In this document: positions 14,975 to 23,900 of the stretch, piece by piece | How positions within the stretch are numbered: position 1 is the first letter of the stretch | How the letters are laid out: each line of letters opens with the position of its first letter | DNA from: Parapedobacter soli | GTDB lineage: Bacteria; Bacteroidota; Bacteroidia; Sphingobacteriales; Sphingobacteriaceae | Direction of reading: 5' to 3' | Assembly: GCF_025460835.1 (NCBI RefSeq) | Contig: NZ_JAMXAY010000040.1 | Coordinates: 1-45,891 of the forward strand | DNA length: 45,891 nucleotides | Program-made: the position numbers and the translations under genes | Notes under the pieces: generated by a model | Database searches by the model: none | What the model saw: the letters and a program-made list of their open reading frames with translations, nothing else | Told to the model about the DNA's origin: nothing

Positions 14975-17428
14975 CTACGATTTAAAGTAGCTACACAGAT
15001 ATCCACCTATTACGCACGAAACCACACTGATAGCACCATATAAATAAACGCTGATATCGGTATAGGATTTCGTCAGCCACACCGCAAGCACGCCGATAAT
15101 TAAACCCGTTATCGCACCCACCGTATTGGCTCGCTTCGTAAAAATACCCAAGATAAATACACCGGCAAGGCTACCGCCCAACACGCCCAAAACCTCTTGG
15201 AACAAATCAAAAATAAACTGGACATCCAATAATGCGATAAACATCGCGCTTACAGTACCAAACACCCCTGCACCAATTGTTGCCCATCGCGCAGCGGCCA
15301 AACTGGATCGATCACTGGCTTGCTGCGAAAGCGCCTGAAAAATATCTGAGGTGAAACTAGCTGCTATGCTATTCATGCTACTGCTCATGGTCGATTGGCT
15401 TGCTGCAAATATCCCGGCAATCACCAAACCTGCAATACCGGCAGGCAGTTGTTGTACAACAAAATAGGGCAAGATTTCGTCCACCTTATCTGCAGCGACC
15501 ACATCCGGGTTGTTTGTATAAAACACGTAAAGGACGGTACCCAATCCAAAAAAAAACACCGTCCCCGGAAGGGTGATCCATGAATTGACCCATAGACTTT
15601 TCGCCGCGCTCTTCTCGTCTTTAACGGTTAGGTAACGCTGGACAATTGTCTGATCTGAGGTATACGGAATGATATTCAGAAAGAAGAAGCCGACGATGCA
15701 GACCCAAAGCACCAAACGCGACGGGTCCCAACCCAAGTGATACCAAGTAAACTTCCCTTCAGCAAGCCCCTGAGAAATCACCGCGTCCAATCCCCCATCC
15801 ACATGCATGATCCCAACAATCAGGCACACGATGGCACCTCCCATAAGCACCACTACCTGCGCAAAATCCGTCCAGATAACGGCCTCGATTCCACCCATTA
15901 CCGTGTAGATAATACAGATGAAGCCCATGATGGCAATAATACCGTAGATATTGCTTCCCGTTACAGAAGCTATGGCTACCGCGGGCAGATACAATACGAT
16001 ACCCGTGCGACCCAGTTGAAACAAAATAAAGGAAACACTTCCCAGAAGGCGGACACTTTTGTGGAAACGATGCTCAAGGTATTCATATGCAGAAGTAATA
16101 CTTAACCGTCGAAAAAACGGGATATAATAACGCACTACAATGGGTACCGTGGCAAGAATCAACACCGATCCGATTGCCAGAGACCAGTCGGTCGCAAATA
16201 CAATCGCCGGAATGGCCATAAACGTAATTGCACTTATTTGCGTACCGTAAATGCTAATCCCCGCCGCCCACCATGGGATACGGCCTCCTGCCGTGAAAAA
16301 ATTTGACGTCGTCTGCTCTTCTTTTTTATCGTAGATGAATCCAATCCAGAGCATAAACCCTAAATACACCACCAACGTCAACCAATTGACCCACCCAAAT
16401 TCCTTCTTTTTGGAAAGCTCCATTAAAACGGTCGATTCCCCGACATCCATCGTTGCCAGCCAATCTTGCTCCCACTTGATCAATGTACCGCCCCAAGCGC
16501 CTTGTTCGCCAGGAAGTGTACCGAAATCCATCCAAGCATCCGTTCCAACATGATAAGCAAGCAGCAACGACTCTCCCGGTTGTTCGTGATCCTGTTGAGC
16601 TGGATATAGCAAATGGTCTAGGCCAAACGCCGCTGCAGGGCCCGGGCCATCTGCCAGGTCGGCCGGTAAGTCTGCCAAGCGTTGCCATTCCCCGCTCACC
16701 ACCCTTCCGTCTTGGTACATGGGAACAAATCGGTATGCATCGCGTAATGACTCAGCTTGCGTACCCAAGGAGTCCCGTCCGCCAAAAAGAAAGAACTCGC
16801 TTTTAAAAGTTGCCGAAACCGCCTGCACCCGCTCGGGGCCGTTCCACGATGGAAGTTCTACCCAAGCGGCCTGGTGAACCTCTTGATTTAAATTCAACGC
16901 ATAAAAATGTTGCTTTCCACTTCCGGAAAGATCGGATCGGCCGCCCGCTAGAAGTACCGTCTGGTCCACCAACGTTCCCGTCATATAGGCCAGCGGAACG
17001 GGAAGTTGTGTAAGGCTATCCAGCCGAAGCTTACCCCCATGGGTAGAAATTACGTATACGCTAGACGAAACTACTTGCCCATCCGTACCGCCAAACAGCA
17101 AAACCTCATCTCTGAAGCCAATAGCCACTCCGTGTGCCAAACGTTTGGGAAGCCGGATATCGGCACGCTCCCATCGTCCTTTCCGCAACAACCAAATTTC
17201 ATCGAATGCCTCTCCAACCTCATCCAAGCCCCCAGCGAAAATCAGCGTATTTCCGCTCGTAGCCATAAACGCGCCCGTCCGTTGTGCCGGCAAGTCGATG
17301 TATTCGTTTAATCGAACCTGGTCGTGCAACTGCGCTTGTACAGATGGAGCATAAAAAAAACTAAGGCCTAGTAAGAGAGCGGCAATAACCCGAGTGCAAG
17401 CTCCCTGTTTTATCTCATTGAATACCAT
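14975..17428 (-). CDS. Fusion of Kelch/NanM-like propeller and sodium:solute symporter
   Basis: 817 aa. Signal segment about 13-32, then a Kelch-repeat propeller (about 45-330: 'TLIFAGGLDE', 'VLLFGGTDG', 'VLLAGGRSD', 'FFLFGGRDS') that would face the periplasm. From about 345 to the end follows a complete SSS-family sodium symporter with some 13 helices ('WLTLVVYLGFMLWIGFIYD', 'TSNFFTAGGRIPWWAAGIS', 'SAYEYLEHRFHKSVR', 'TVMGGIEAVIWTDFAQ', 'IPYTSDQTIVQRYLTVKDE', 'GIFAASQSTMSSSMNS'). NanM-type Kelch proteins mutarotate or epimerise sialic acid; related SSS proteins import sialic acid and other sugars. The fusion suggests anomer conversion at the mouth of the transporter. It lies 2 nt after an SDR gene. 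Substrate likely the amino sugar or acid released by the locus; not decided by sequence. Confidence 0.9.
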   Translation of the reverse strand: MVFNEIKQGACTRVIAALLLGLSFFYAPSVQAQLHDQVRLNEYIDLPAQRTGAFMATSGNTLIFAGGLDEVGEAFDEIWLLRKGRWERADIRLPKRLAHGVAIGFRDEVLLFGGTDGQVVSSSVYVISTHGGKLRLDSLTQLPVPLAYMTGTLVDQTVLLAGGRSDLSGSGKQHFYALNLNQEVHQAAWVELPSWNGPERVQAVSATFKSEFFLFGGRDSLGTQAESLRDAYRFVPMYQDGRVVSGEWQRLADLPADLADGPGPAAAFGLDHLLYPAQQDHEQPGESLLLAYHVGTDAWMDFGTLPGEQGAWGGTLIKWEQDWLATMDVGESTVLMELSKKKEFGWVNWLTLVVYLGFMLWIGFIYDKKEEQTTSNFFTAGGRIPWWAAGISIYGTQISAITFMAIPAIVFATDWSLAIGSVLILATVPIVVRYYIPFFRRLSITSAYEYLEHRFHKSVRLLGSVSFILFQLGRTGIVLYLPAVAIASVTGSNIYGIIAIMGFICIIYTVMGGIEAVIWTDFAQVVVLMGGAIVCLIVGIMHVDGGLDAVISQGLAEGKFTWYHLGWDPSRLVLWVCIVGFFFLNIIPYTSDQTIVQRYLTVKDEKSAAKSLWVNSWITLPGTVFFFGLGTVLYVFYTNNPDVVAADKVDEILPYFVVQQLPAGIAGLVIAGIFAASQSTMSSSMNSIAASFTSDIFQALSQQASDRSSLAAARWATIGAGVFGTVSAMFIALLDVQFIFDLFQEVLGVLGGSLAGVFILGIFTKRANTVGAITGLIIGVLAVWLTKSYTDISVYLYGAISVVSCVIGGYLCSYFKS

Positions 17429-17430
17429 CT

Positions 17431-18222
17431 TTACCAGCTACTCCATCCACCATCTACAATCAAATTATGCCCCGTTACATAGGCTGCTGCAGTGGACGCC
17501 AAGAACACCACGGGCCCCTTAATGTCCTTATCGTCTGCAAACCGACCCAGGGGAGTTAAGCGCTTGTAATTTTCGACAAATTCGTTATCTCCAAAATCCA
17601 GCTCCACACCCGGCCCATACCCGCCGGGACTGATGCAATTGGCCCGTATGTTGTACTTGCCATAAAAAGTGGCGAGCCACTTGGTGAAACCCACAATTGC
17701 CCATTTGTCATAGGTGTAATTTACTGGGCTTGTCATCCCCGTATGTCCGTAAACCGGGAAGTGCGGCCCTTGCACCCCTTGTATAGACCCGATATTGATA
17801 ATATTGCCTGATCCTTGTTTACGCATGACCTTGATTACAGCTTGTGTAATCAACATCAATCCAGTAGAATTTACCGCTTGGGCACGGTTCCAGTCGGCCT
17901 CCGTAAGGTCTTCTAGATCCTTGTAACCGTCTCTCGATACCGCATTATTTACCAGCGTATCAATGCGGCCGAAACGATCAAACACGCGATCGACGAACTG
18001 CTGAATCGAACGACCATCACTCAGGTCAAGCCCCATGCCTTCTGCATGCAACCCCCGGTTCCGCAGCGTCGCGGCGGCCGCCTCACATTTGCTTTCATTT
18101 CGTGAGGCTAAAACCACCGTCGCGCCTGCTTCCGCAAGTGCCTCACAGATCGGCATGCCAAAGTAACCAGCACCTCCCGTTACAATGACTACGTTATCAG
18201 TTAAGCTGAAAAGTTTTTCCAT
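17431..18222 (-). CDS. SDR family oxidoreductase (1)
   Basis: 263-aa classical short-chain dehydrogenase. Rossmann glycine motif 'VTGGAGYFGMPI' (about 14-25), 'DLS' cofactor contact, 'NNA' (92-94), catalytic S146 ('INIGSIQG') and the Y169-x3-K173 pair in 'YTYDKWAIVG', and a C-terminal 'GHNLIVDGGWSSW'. An insertion of about ten residues before the active Tyr ('GHTGMTSPVN') departs from the usual spacing and probably shapes the substrate pocket. These enzymes oxidise or reduce hydroxyls with NAD(P). It is 2 nt upstream of the symporter fusion and 16 nt after the aldo/keto reductase. It could be the C1 sugar dehydrogenase of the proposed oxidative route, or act later on a keto acid or aldehyde. 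Confidence 0.88.
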   Translation of the reverse strand: MEKLFSLTDNVVIVTGGAGYFGMPICEALAEAGATVVLASRNESKCEAAAATLRNRGLHAEGMGLDLSDGRSIQQFVDRVFDRFGRIDTLVNNAVSRDGYKDLEDLTEADWNRAQAVNSTGLMLITQAVIKVMRKQGSGNIINIGSIQGVQGPHFPVYGHTGMTSPVNYTYDKWAIVGFTKWLATFYGKYNIRANCISPGGYGPGVELDFGDNEFVENYKRLTPLGRFADDKDIKGPVVFLASTAAAYVTGHNLIVDGGWSSW

Positions 18223-18238
18223 TTTTTCTCATTCGTTA

Positions 18239-19174
18239 TTAATTCGTCCACATGGCCGGAGTAATCACCTCTTCTGGCATCGCGGCATAAAGCGTCCGAA
18301 GTCTATCTCGGCCTTCGTCGCTAATCGCCTTTCCTGCATAAAGCCCCATGGTATCGTTCACTTGGCTCGATCGCTCGGCTCCGAAAATAATACTGGAAAT
18401 TCCCGGAAGATCCCTAACAAATGAAAATGCCAATTGAGCTACACTCACGCTTTCCCCCCGGGCAATTTCGCCTAATTGACGCAAAGGCTCGGCCGCCTGT
18501 TGAAGATTCCCAGCCAAATGATCTGGATTCACAAAAAAAAGACCTTGCAAAAATACGCTACGGGCAAACACGAGCTTTCCAGCACGCTCCATTTGGGCCA
18601 ATGCACCGCTTTGAATCAGCCGCTGATCAAAGATATTGATTGGTACTTGCATGGCGTCAATGACCGGCTCATCCGCGAAATACACTGCCTCATCCGGATG
18701 GTCGACCGAGATACCGCCCCGCATAATCAATCCCATCTGCTTTAGTTCGTTGAGGATAAGCAACAGTAATTTACGTACGCGTACTATAGGCAGGTGGCGT
18801 TCCATGTGCAACAGCGCAAGGGGAACCGATGGCACGCGCAATGCTTTTAACGAGGCACGGACACTACACACAGCGGCATCGATCGCAACCTTCGAATCGT
18901 CTAGGGACTCACTACCTATTTTAAATTTTGTCACCAATGTAACTGGGGCGGTGCGCGACTGTAAAAATTCGCCAATTAACTCCTCCGCATCTCCATAAGT
19001 ACGCGCAGTATCCCAACAGGAAATGCCTGCATCAAGCGCAGTAGCAAGAACAGCGAATGCTTCCTCCTTACCGGGCCGACCGGCCGGATTAGCAATGCCG
19101 TAATCAAGCCCAAGCGCTACGGTGCCTAAGCTGAGCCTGGGTATCGAGTATCCAAAGTATTCTAAATAATCCAT
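18239..19174 (-). CDS. Aldo/keto reductase family oxidoreductase
   Basis: 311-aa cytoplasmic NAD(P)-dependent TIM barrel. Visible motifs: N-terminal 'RLSLGTVALGLDYGIANPAGRPGKEEA' in pieces, the Asp-Tyr catalytic strand 'ISCWDTARTYGDAEELIGEFL', the lysine strand 'VTLVTKFKIG', 'LALLHMERH', and a C-terminal cofactor loop 'ISSIIFGAERSSQVND'. Related Bacteroidota proteins include L-fucose or galactose dehydrogenase-type AKRs (Asp-Tyr-Lys triad). It abuts the SMP-30 gene with no gap (start 19174, upstream stop 19175). An aldose C1 oxidation paired with the adjacent lactonase would be a natural two-step unit, so this is an alternative to the SDRs as the first oxidation enzyme. Direction and substrate unproven. 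Confidence 0.87.
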   Translation of the reverse strand: MDYLEYFGYSIPRLSLGTVALGLDYGIANPAGRPGKEEAFAVLATALDAGISCWDTARTYGDAEELIGEFLQSRTAPVTLVTKFKIGSESLDDSKVAIDAAVCSVRASLKALRVPSVPLALLHMERHLPIVRVRKLLLLILNELKQMGLIMRGGISVDHPDEAVYFADEPVIDAMQVPINIFDQRLIQSGALAQMERAGKLVFARSVFLQGLFFVNPDHLAGNLQQAAEPLRQLGEIARGESVSVAQLAFSFVRDLPGISSIIFGAERSSQVNDTMGLYAGKAISDEGRDRLRTLYAAMPEEVITPAMWTN

Positions 19175-19969
19175 TTACATTTCAATTAGTATCACTCGCC
19201 CCGGGCCGGGCTCGCCGAAGCCTCCGGTTACCAACAACCTCTGTTTCGTTAACCAACTTACATTACTCGTTAACGGGATTCCCGTGTCGACCGTATCTAC
19301 AAGGGCCCCTTCAGGCGAAATAACCTGCAAAGCCTGCATACCATAATGTGCTATCCACAGGTTGCCATCTTCTCCCATACTCAATCCATCAGGAAGGTTA
19401 CCCTCCGGTATTCCCGAAGGATGTACTGGCAGGTCTGCGAAAACTTCAAGTCCACCCTCCCCCCCTACGTCTATCTTTACAATACGATTACGATAACTCT
19501 CCGCTACATATAACCAATTTCCGCACGGAGAAAACACTAAGCCATTGGGATAGTCCAAGTTCGCTGCCAACACACCCTGTTGACCATTGGCTCTCACATA
19601 AAAAACGCGGCCCGCATGGCGTATCGAATCCGTGAAGAACAACGTACCATCATCAGCCATGATTAAATCATTCGGCACCTGGACCGGTTCACCCGCGCAG
19701 TAGCCTGCCAGTTCGTCGCTGAGCAACCGCCCACTGGGAGAAAACCGTCTGATTGCGGCCAGTTTGCTATCACAAACCAAGTGATCTCCATTCGGCAATA
19801 TGATTTGGCCATTCGGACAGTCGGAGAATGCCCATTGCGTTAGACAACCCTGTTGATCAAATCGCCAAATCACTCCACCGCTCAACGTAGTGAAAAATAA
19901 GTTTCCGTCACCGTCGCTTATCGGTCCTTCGGTGTAAAAGGGCAAATCAGCTATAATCGTCCGTCTCAT
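19175..19969 (-). CDS. SMP-30/gluconolactonase family lactonase
   Basis: 264-aa six-bladed propeller without signal peptide. The family's metal site is visible: Glu in 'YTEGPISDGDG' (E14), Asn in 'VPNDLIMADDGTLFFTDS' and Asp in 'NLPDGLSMGEDGNLWIAHYG', plus an inner Asn in 'DYPNGLVFSPCG'. Members hydrolyse aldonolactones (gluconolactone, xylonolactone) with Ca or Zn. It lies between the aldo/keto reductase (no gap) and the M81 gene (7 nt). A lactonase right beside a sugar dehydrogenase strongly suggests oxidation of an aldose at C1 followed by ring opening to the aldonate. Which sugar is open; in context an N-acetylhexosamine is the leading guess. Confidence 0.9.
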   Translation of the reverse strand: MRRTIIADLPFYTEGPISDGDGNLFFTTLSGGVIWRFDQQGCLTQWAFSDCPNGQIILPNGDHLVCDSKLAAIRRFSPSGRLLSDELAGYCAGEPVQVPNDLIMADDGTLFFTDSIRHAGRVFYVRANGQQGVLAANLDYPNGLVFSPCGNWLYVAESYRNRIVKIDVGGEGGLEVFADLPVHPSGIPEGNLPDGLSMGEDGNLWIAHYGMQALQVISPEGALVDTVDTGIPLTSNVSWLTKQRLLVTGGFGEPGPGRVILIEM

Positions 19970-19976
19970 ATTCTAT

Positions 19977-21443
19977 TCAGCTATCCTCGAACGGATACAA
20001 AGGCACCTTTCTGTGAATATATGTAAATCGGGTCATGTCGGCTTGCGTCGGGCCCTCGGTATCCACCTGGCATATTGTCTTACAAACGGGCCCATAGGCC
20101 GCTATAGGCGCGTTCACACCTTTGGCCACAATCATCCGGAAGGCCTGAGGAACCATGTCAAATGCCAACAGCTGTTGCAGGCTAAACGGTGGAACACGCT
20201 GGGAAGTGAGCATGATGGTATTGCCGTGATCCGTAATAACCAGCGCGGTCAAGCCCATTTCAAATTTCGTGTACCCACCGTGCCGGGCATGCTGTTCGTG
20301 GAATGAACCATTTTTTATCCATTGTAACTCCACGTTGCATCGATATCCCCCCGGCTGTTTGTACCGCAACCCCAGTTCCAGCGTAAATCGGTCACGCGGT
20401 GTATAAGCGCACGCACGCGCGACCGCTTCGGGATCGAAAATAGAGATAAAGAAAGGGCCCTTCCCGTGTTGCTCGAAGGCCTCCAGCAGGCCTACTAAAT
20501 TGCCTGGGGCACCACCTCCGATATTATCGCCCATATCCAGAAAAAGAATCGGGGTTTCCCACACATCCATCTCAGATATAACGGTAACGACATCTTTTTT
20601 TAAACCGTTGAATCTCGATTTATCCGACAGAATGAACTTCCGCAACCGCTCCGCTACGAGGGGGCCAGCGCCGGTTCCTCTTTCTTCTATAACCAGCACT
20701 GACGTGCCCATCTCTGGAACGTCTGAATAGGGGAACCCGATACATACACTCACCGAAAGCACCCCTACTAAAGACTCGAGTTCAGCGGCATACGCAAAAA
20801 GGCTTTTACAGGGTTCAACAGCCGTATGCTGCTGTTCGATGCTGATGGCGAGGGGCAACTCCACGAAGTGAGCTACGGGCTTTACTTCGTTACGAAGCAT
20901 TCTCGCTATTAACAGAGCCGCTTCGCGGCCTACGTCCCGCTGGTCTGTGTGCGGGTTCGTTTTATATGCAATCATCGCATCGGTGGCTGCCACCATCCTT
21001 TTACTCAGGTTGGCGTGGGGATCGAGGGTACCAACAACCGGCACATGCGGCCCGATCTTATTTCGAAGTGCTGTGAGCCAATGCCCGTCCATATCCAGGA
21101 AAAACTCACTCACAGCGGCTCCGTGTGGCGCTACCAAAAAGCCATCGAGCGGACCAGCAGCATCGATTGCAACACCCATCCGACTAATGAATGTTGACAA
21201 AACACTACCCGATACTACCCCCGATGGCAGGGCTTCGGCATAGATAAGCGGAACGGCAACAATGCCTTCTTCCTCCAAAGCCTCAAACATACCCCCCAGC
21301 TCATGATAGGCGTTCCGAAACACGCCGACAACATCGTCGCCTTCGAGCCAATAATGCTGTTTGAAATCCGCCAACGTGGTAAGCCCGTCGACGAATGTAT
21401 TTGACTCGTGATGGATGCCGATCACCCCCACCCGCTTTACCAT
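19977..21443 (-). CDS. M81 family metallopeptidase-like protein (MlrC/DUF1485)
   Basis: 488-aa cytoplasmic protein. The N-terminal MlrC domain has 'GIHHESNTF', 'LVAPHGAAV', 'VVGTLDPHANLS' (metal-binding H/D residues) and 'AYKTNPHTDQRDVG'; the C-terminal domain begins near 'LFLDMGDNIGGGAPGN'. MlrC from Sphingomonas cleaves linear microcystin, but most family members sit in catabolic clusters and have no known substrate. The 'DPHANLS' and 'YKTNPHTD' motifs agree with an intact metal site. It lies 5 nt after ridA-like and 7 nt before the lactonase gene. Likely an amide- or ester-cleaving metal hydrolase for a pathway intermediate; an alternative to the AstE-like protein as N-deacylase. Confidence 0.88.
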   Translation of the reverse strand: MVKRVGVIGIHHESNTFVDGLTTLADFKQHYWLEGDDVVGVFRNAYHELGGMFEALEEEGIVAVPLIYAEALPSGVVSGSVLSTFISRMGVAIDAAGPLDGFLVAPHGAAVSEFFLDMDGHWLTALRNKIGPHVPVVGTLDPHANLSKRMVAATDAMIAYKTNPHTDQRDVGREAALLIARMLRNEVKPVAHFVELPLAISIEQQHTAVEPCKSLFAYAAELESLVGVLSVSVCIGFPYSDVPEMGTSVLVIEERGTGAGPLVAERLRKFILSDKSRFNGLKKDVVTVISEMDVWETPILFLDMGDNIGGGAPGNLVGLLEAFEQHGKGPFFISIFDPEAVARACAYTPRDRFTLELGLRYKQPGGYRCNVELQWIKNGSFHEQHARHGGYTKFEMGLTALVITDHGNTIMLTSQRVPPFSLQQLLAFDMVPQAFRMIVAKGVNAPIAAYGPVCKTICQVDTEGPTQADMTRFTYIHRKVPLYPFEDS

Positions 21444-21448
21444 CCGTG

Positions 21449-21832
21449 CTATCCTTTTATACGGGCCATCACATCCACTTCAAACTTCAGGAGGTCGCCT
21501 AAACATCCCATCAGCGTGCTTCTAGCGGGATATGGCTCACTGAAGTATTCCTTATAAATCGCATTGAACTCCGGGAGGTCAGCCTGGTTTGCCACGTATG
21601 CCCGAACCTGAACGACGTCTTCAAAACCGAGACCTGCTGCCTTGAGCACGGCTCGTATGTTTTCAAATGAACGCCGGCATTCCTCTTCGAAACTCGCTTT
21701 GACAATATTCCCATCAAGGTCTACTGACGCTTGTCCAGACACGAACACGAAATCGCCAGACCGAATGGCGGGCGAAAAGGGCAACGCAATATTGGGGATA
21801 CCTGGGCCTGTAATCTTTGTTTTTCTTTCCAT
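21449..21832 (-). CDS. RidA family protein (enamine/imine deaminase)
   Basis: 127-aa YjgF/YER057c/UK114 protein. The trimer active-site arginine is kept in 'YPARSTL' (R104), along with 'FVFVSGQASVD', 'SFENIRAVLKAAG' and 'VVQVRAYVAN'. RidA hydrolyses reactive enamines or imines released by PLP-dependent lyases to keto acids and ammonia. Its place in the same operon as a fold-type II PLP enzyme argues for a dedicated role finishing that enzyme's reaction. It sits 22 nt after the aldolase gene and 5 nt before the M81 gene. Paralogues with changed specificity exist, so the substrate is inferred. Confidence 0.92.
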   Translation of the reverse strand: MERKTKITGPGIPNIALPFSPAIRSGDFVFVSGQASVDLDGNIVKASFEEECRRSFENIRAVLKAAGLGFEDVVQVRAYVANQADLPEFNAIYKEYFSEPYPARSTLMGCLGDLLKFEVDVMARIKG

Positions 21833-21854
21833 TTTTCTTATTTATAAAGTGAAG

Positions 21855-22763
21855 CTAATGAGGTAATTCTGCAGACACTAATGCGTCTATTCGATCGGTT
21901 ATAGAAATAACATCTTCCGGTTTCCAAACCTTATTTGCATTTCCCAACGGGGCTACTGTAGGACCTATATCAATCTGATGTTTAAGCAGCATTGCACTCC
22001 TCAAAAAAGTCCAGACATCAGGCAATATTGTAAAAATGGTTTCTTGGAATGCAAGCATGAAGTCTCGTGCAAAATTGTAATTTCCATTCTTAAACTCTTG
22101 CAGCGCGAACTTACACTGTGCCCCCCATAGATTGTAGGTAGATCCAATTGCCCCAACCGTTCCACATAACGACGCGTGGCAGATGAGTTCGTCTGCGCCG
22201 CTGAACAACTTCAGCCGATCGCCCGCATAGTTGTGGATTACACTAATTTCCAGCAACTCGGTAGTCGTAAGCTTCATCCCCGCCACATTCGGTATTTCCA
22301 CCAATTGCCCGATAAATGAAGTAATATCGCCCGGGATAGAATTTTTCCCCAATTGGTACGGAAAAAAGGGGAGCGAAGTTGCTTGAGCGATGGAGCGGTA
22401 ATGTTCGAGCGCCATTTCAGCCGATGACGCATAATAAATCGGCCCCACCGAGGAAATCCCCGAGGCGCCATGGTGCTCAGCATCCCGCGCTAGTCGGATG
22501 GATTCGGCTGTGGTCAATGCACCTACTTGCACCATAACCGGGATTCGCCCCCTAACCTGATCGCAGACGTTTTTGGCTATTTCCTTTCTTTGTTGCTCGG
22601 TAAACAATACGCCCTGACCCGAGGAGCCCAAAATATACAAGCCATCTAAACCTTGGGAAATCAGTAGTTCAACGAGCTTATGTAATTCTTCGTAGTTTGG
22701 GGTTCCGTCGCTTTTTACAGGAGTAAACAATGCAGGCCATAACCCTTCAAAACCTTCTTTCAT
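21855..22763 (-). CDS. DHDPS/N-acetylneuraminate lyase family aldolase
   Basis: 302-aa class I aldolase TIM barrel. Schiff-base lysine K164 ('VAGMKLTT') and the helper tyrosine Y136 ('FFPYQLGK') are at the family positions; the keto-acid carboxylate loop reads 'LGSSGQG' rather than GSTGE of NAL or GTTGE of DHDPS. It makes or cleaves a pyruvate-derived 2-keto acid. A biosynthetic DapA is unlikely in this catabolic setting. Candidate reactions are 2-keto-3-deoxy-aldonate to pyruvate and an aldehyde, or N-acetylneuraminate to pyruvate and ManNAc. The neighbouring dehydrogenases, lactonase and PLP enzyme favour the former. It begins 6 nt after the threonine-synthase-like gene. Confidence 0.9.
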   Translation of the reverse strand: MKEGFEGLWPALFTPVKSDGTPNYEELHKLVELLISQGLDGLYILGSSGQGVLFTEQQRKEIAKNVCDQVRGRIPVMVQVGALTTAESIRLARDAEHHGASGISSVGPIYYASSAEMALEHYRSIAQATSLPFFPYQLGKNSIPGDITSFIGQLVEIPNVAGMKLTTTELLEISVIHNYAGDRLKLFSGADELICHASLCGTVGAIGSTYNLWGAQCKFALQEFKNGNYNFARDFMLAFQETIFTILPDVWTFLRSAMLLKHQIDIGPTVAPLGNANKVWKPEDVISITDRIDALVSAELPH

Positions 22764-22769
22764 GTATTT

Positions 22770-23900
22770 TTAATTTTTATCGTATTTATTTTTAACATCG
22801 TTCAGCTTGCTCTCTATGTAGCTAAACGTCTCTTTTGTACTTTCAAAATAAGAGCGGCCACCAAAGTTCGCCAACCGGCTAGCACTGGCTGGATCTTTGA
22901 AACCATGGCCGGTGACCAGGCATACAATCGTTTCCTTGCTACCCACGTTGACGGCGCTGGCTGCCAGCGCGCTTTTCAACCCTGCCAGCGCCACCGCGCC
23001 CGCAGGTTCACAATAGATGCCTTCATTGGCTGCCAGTTCTTGCTGGCTTGCGTACACTGCATCGTCCGTAATAAGGTGTCCGGTGCCTCCAGACAGTCGG
23101 CAACCGGCTATAACGGCATCGCCATCAAGTATGTTTGGTACCTGCAGGCCACTTATCCGTGTCGTGCTTTCCGCAATTTCCGTCGCAGCGTCCGCCCCTG
23201 CTTCCAAAGCGCCCGCAATGGTGTTGTTTCCCACCGGCTGGACACAATGAATCGCCGGCAGACCAAACCCGGTGTTTTCAGACTTCCAAATTCGGAATCC
23301 TTCTACAATGGATAGCGCAAGCCCTCCACCGCCAGACGGCACGAAAACATGTTGTGGGCGCAGGCTTTCGGCCAATTCATAGGCGATGGTCTGCACCCCG
23401 ACCATCGCCGTTGGGCTTTCCGAATAGGCACTGATCTGCACCGAAGAGCGGTGTCGCGCAGCCACCTGCCGCAACATCCTCATCACATCAGCGCTCACTT
23501 CCGGGTCGATTCCGAAGCCTTTCACCATCAATGTATCTGCACCATAAACGCGCATCTGCGTCATTTTCCCTTCGGGCGCGCCGTCAACAATCACGAGAAA
23601 ACACCTCAAGCCCGCCGCCGCACTATAAGCAGCCAGCGCGGCGCCGGTATTACCGCTGGAAGTGGCAAAGCACGTTGTAGCCCCGCGGCTCAACAAGTCG
23701 GCTAGTGCAACAGCAGCAAAGCGATCTTTGTAGGAACCGGTCGGATTGACATTTTCCAGTTTAAAATAGAGGTTATCCAATCCCAACGCCGGGCCGATAT
23801 ACCGGGAACGTATCAATGGCGTATTGCCCTCGCCTAAGCTGATGCGATGCTTTTCTGCGATCTGAGGCAAAAACTGGCTATATTTCCAAATCCCTTTCAA
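22770..23900 (-). CDS. PLP-dependent fold-type II lyase, threonine synthase-like
   Basis: 376 aa. PLP lysine K58 lies in 'NPTGSYKDRFA', the phosphate-binding glycine loop is 'SGGGGLALS', and substrate-binding 'SSGNTGAALAAYSAAAG' is present. Overall pattern 'LGEGNTPLI', 'YFKLENVNPTGSYKD' is that of threonine synthase/threonine dehydratase relatives, but at 376 aa it lacks the long N-terminal part of ThrC from most Bacteroidota. These enzymes do beta- or gamma-elimination on 2-amino acids bearing a hydroxyl. In this operon it may be a 2-amino-aldonate (glucosaminate-type) ammonia-lyase giving a 2-keto-3-deoxy acid, with RidA clearing the imine. It overlaps the SDR gene upstream by 4 nt (ATGA). 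A housekeeping ThrC role is the alternative. Confidence 0.85.
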   Translation of the reverse strand: MKGIWKYSQFLPQIAEKHRISLGEGNTPLIRSRYIGPALGLDNLYFKLENVNPTGSYKDRFAAVALADLLSRGATTCFATSSGNTGAALAAYSAAAGLRCFLVIVDGAPEGKMTQMRVYGADTLMVKGFGIDPEVSADVMRMLRQVAARHRSSVQISAYSESPTAMVGVQTIAYELAESLRPQHVFVPSGGGGLALSIVEGFRIWKSENTGFGLPAIHCVQPVGNNTIAGALEAGADAATEIAESTTRISGLQVPNILDGDAVIAGCRLSGGTGHLITDDAVYASQQELAANEGIYCEPAGAVALAGLKSALAASAVNVGSKETIVCLVTGHGFKDPASASRLANFGGRSYFESTKETFSYIESKLNDVKNKYDKN

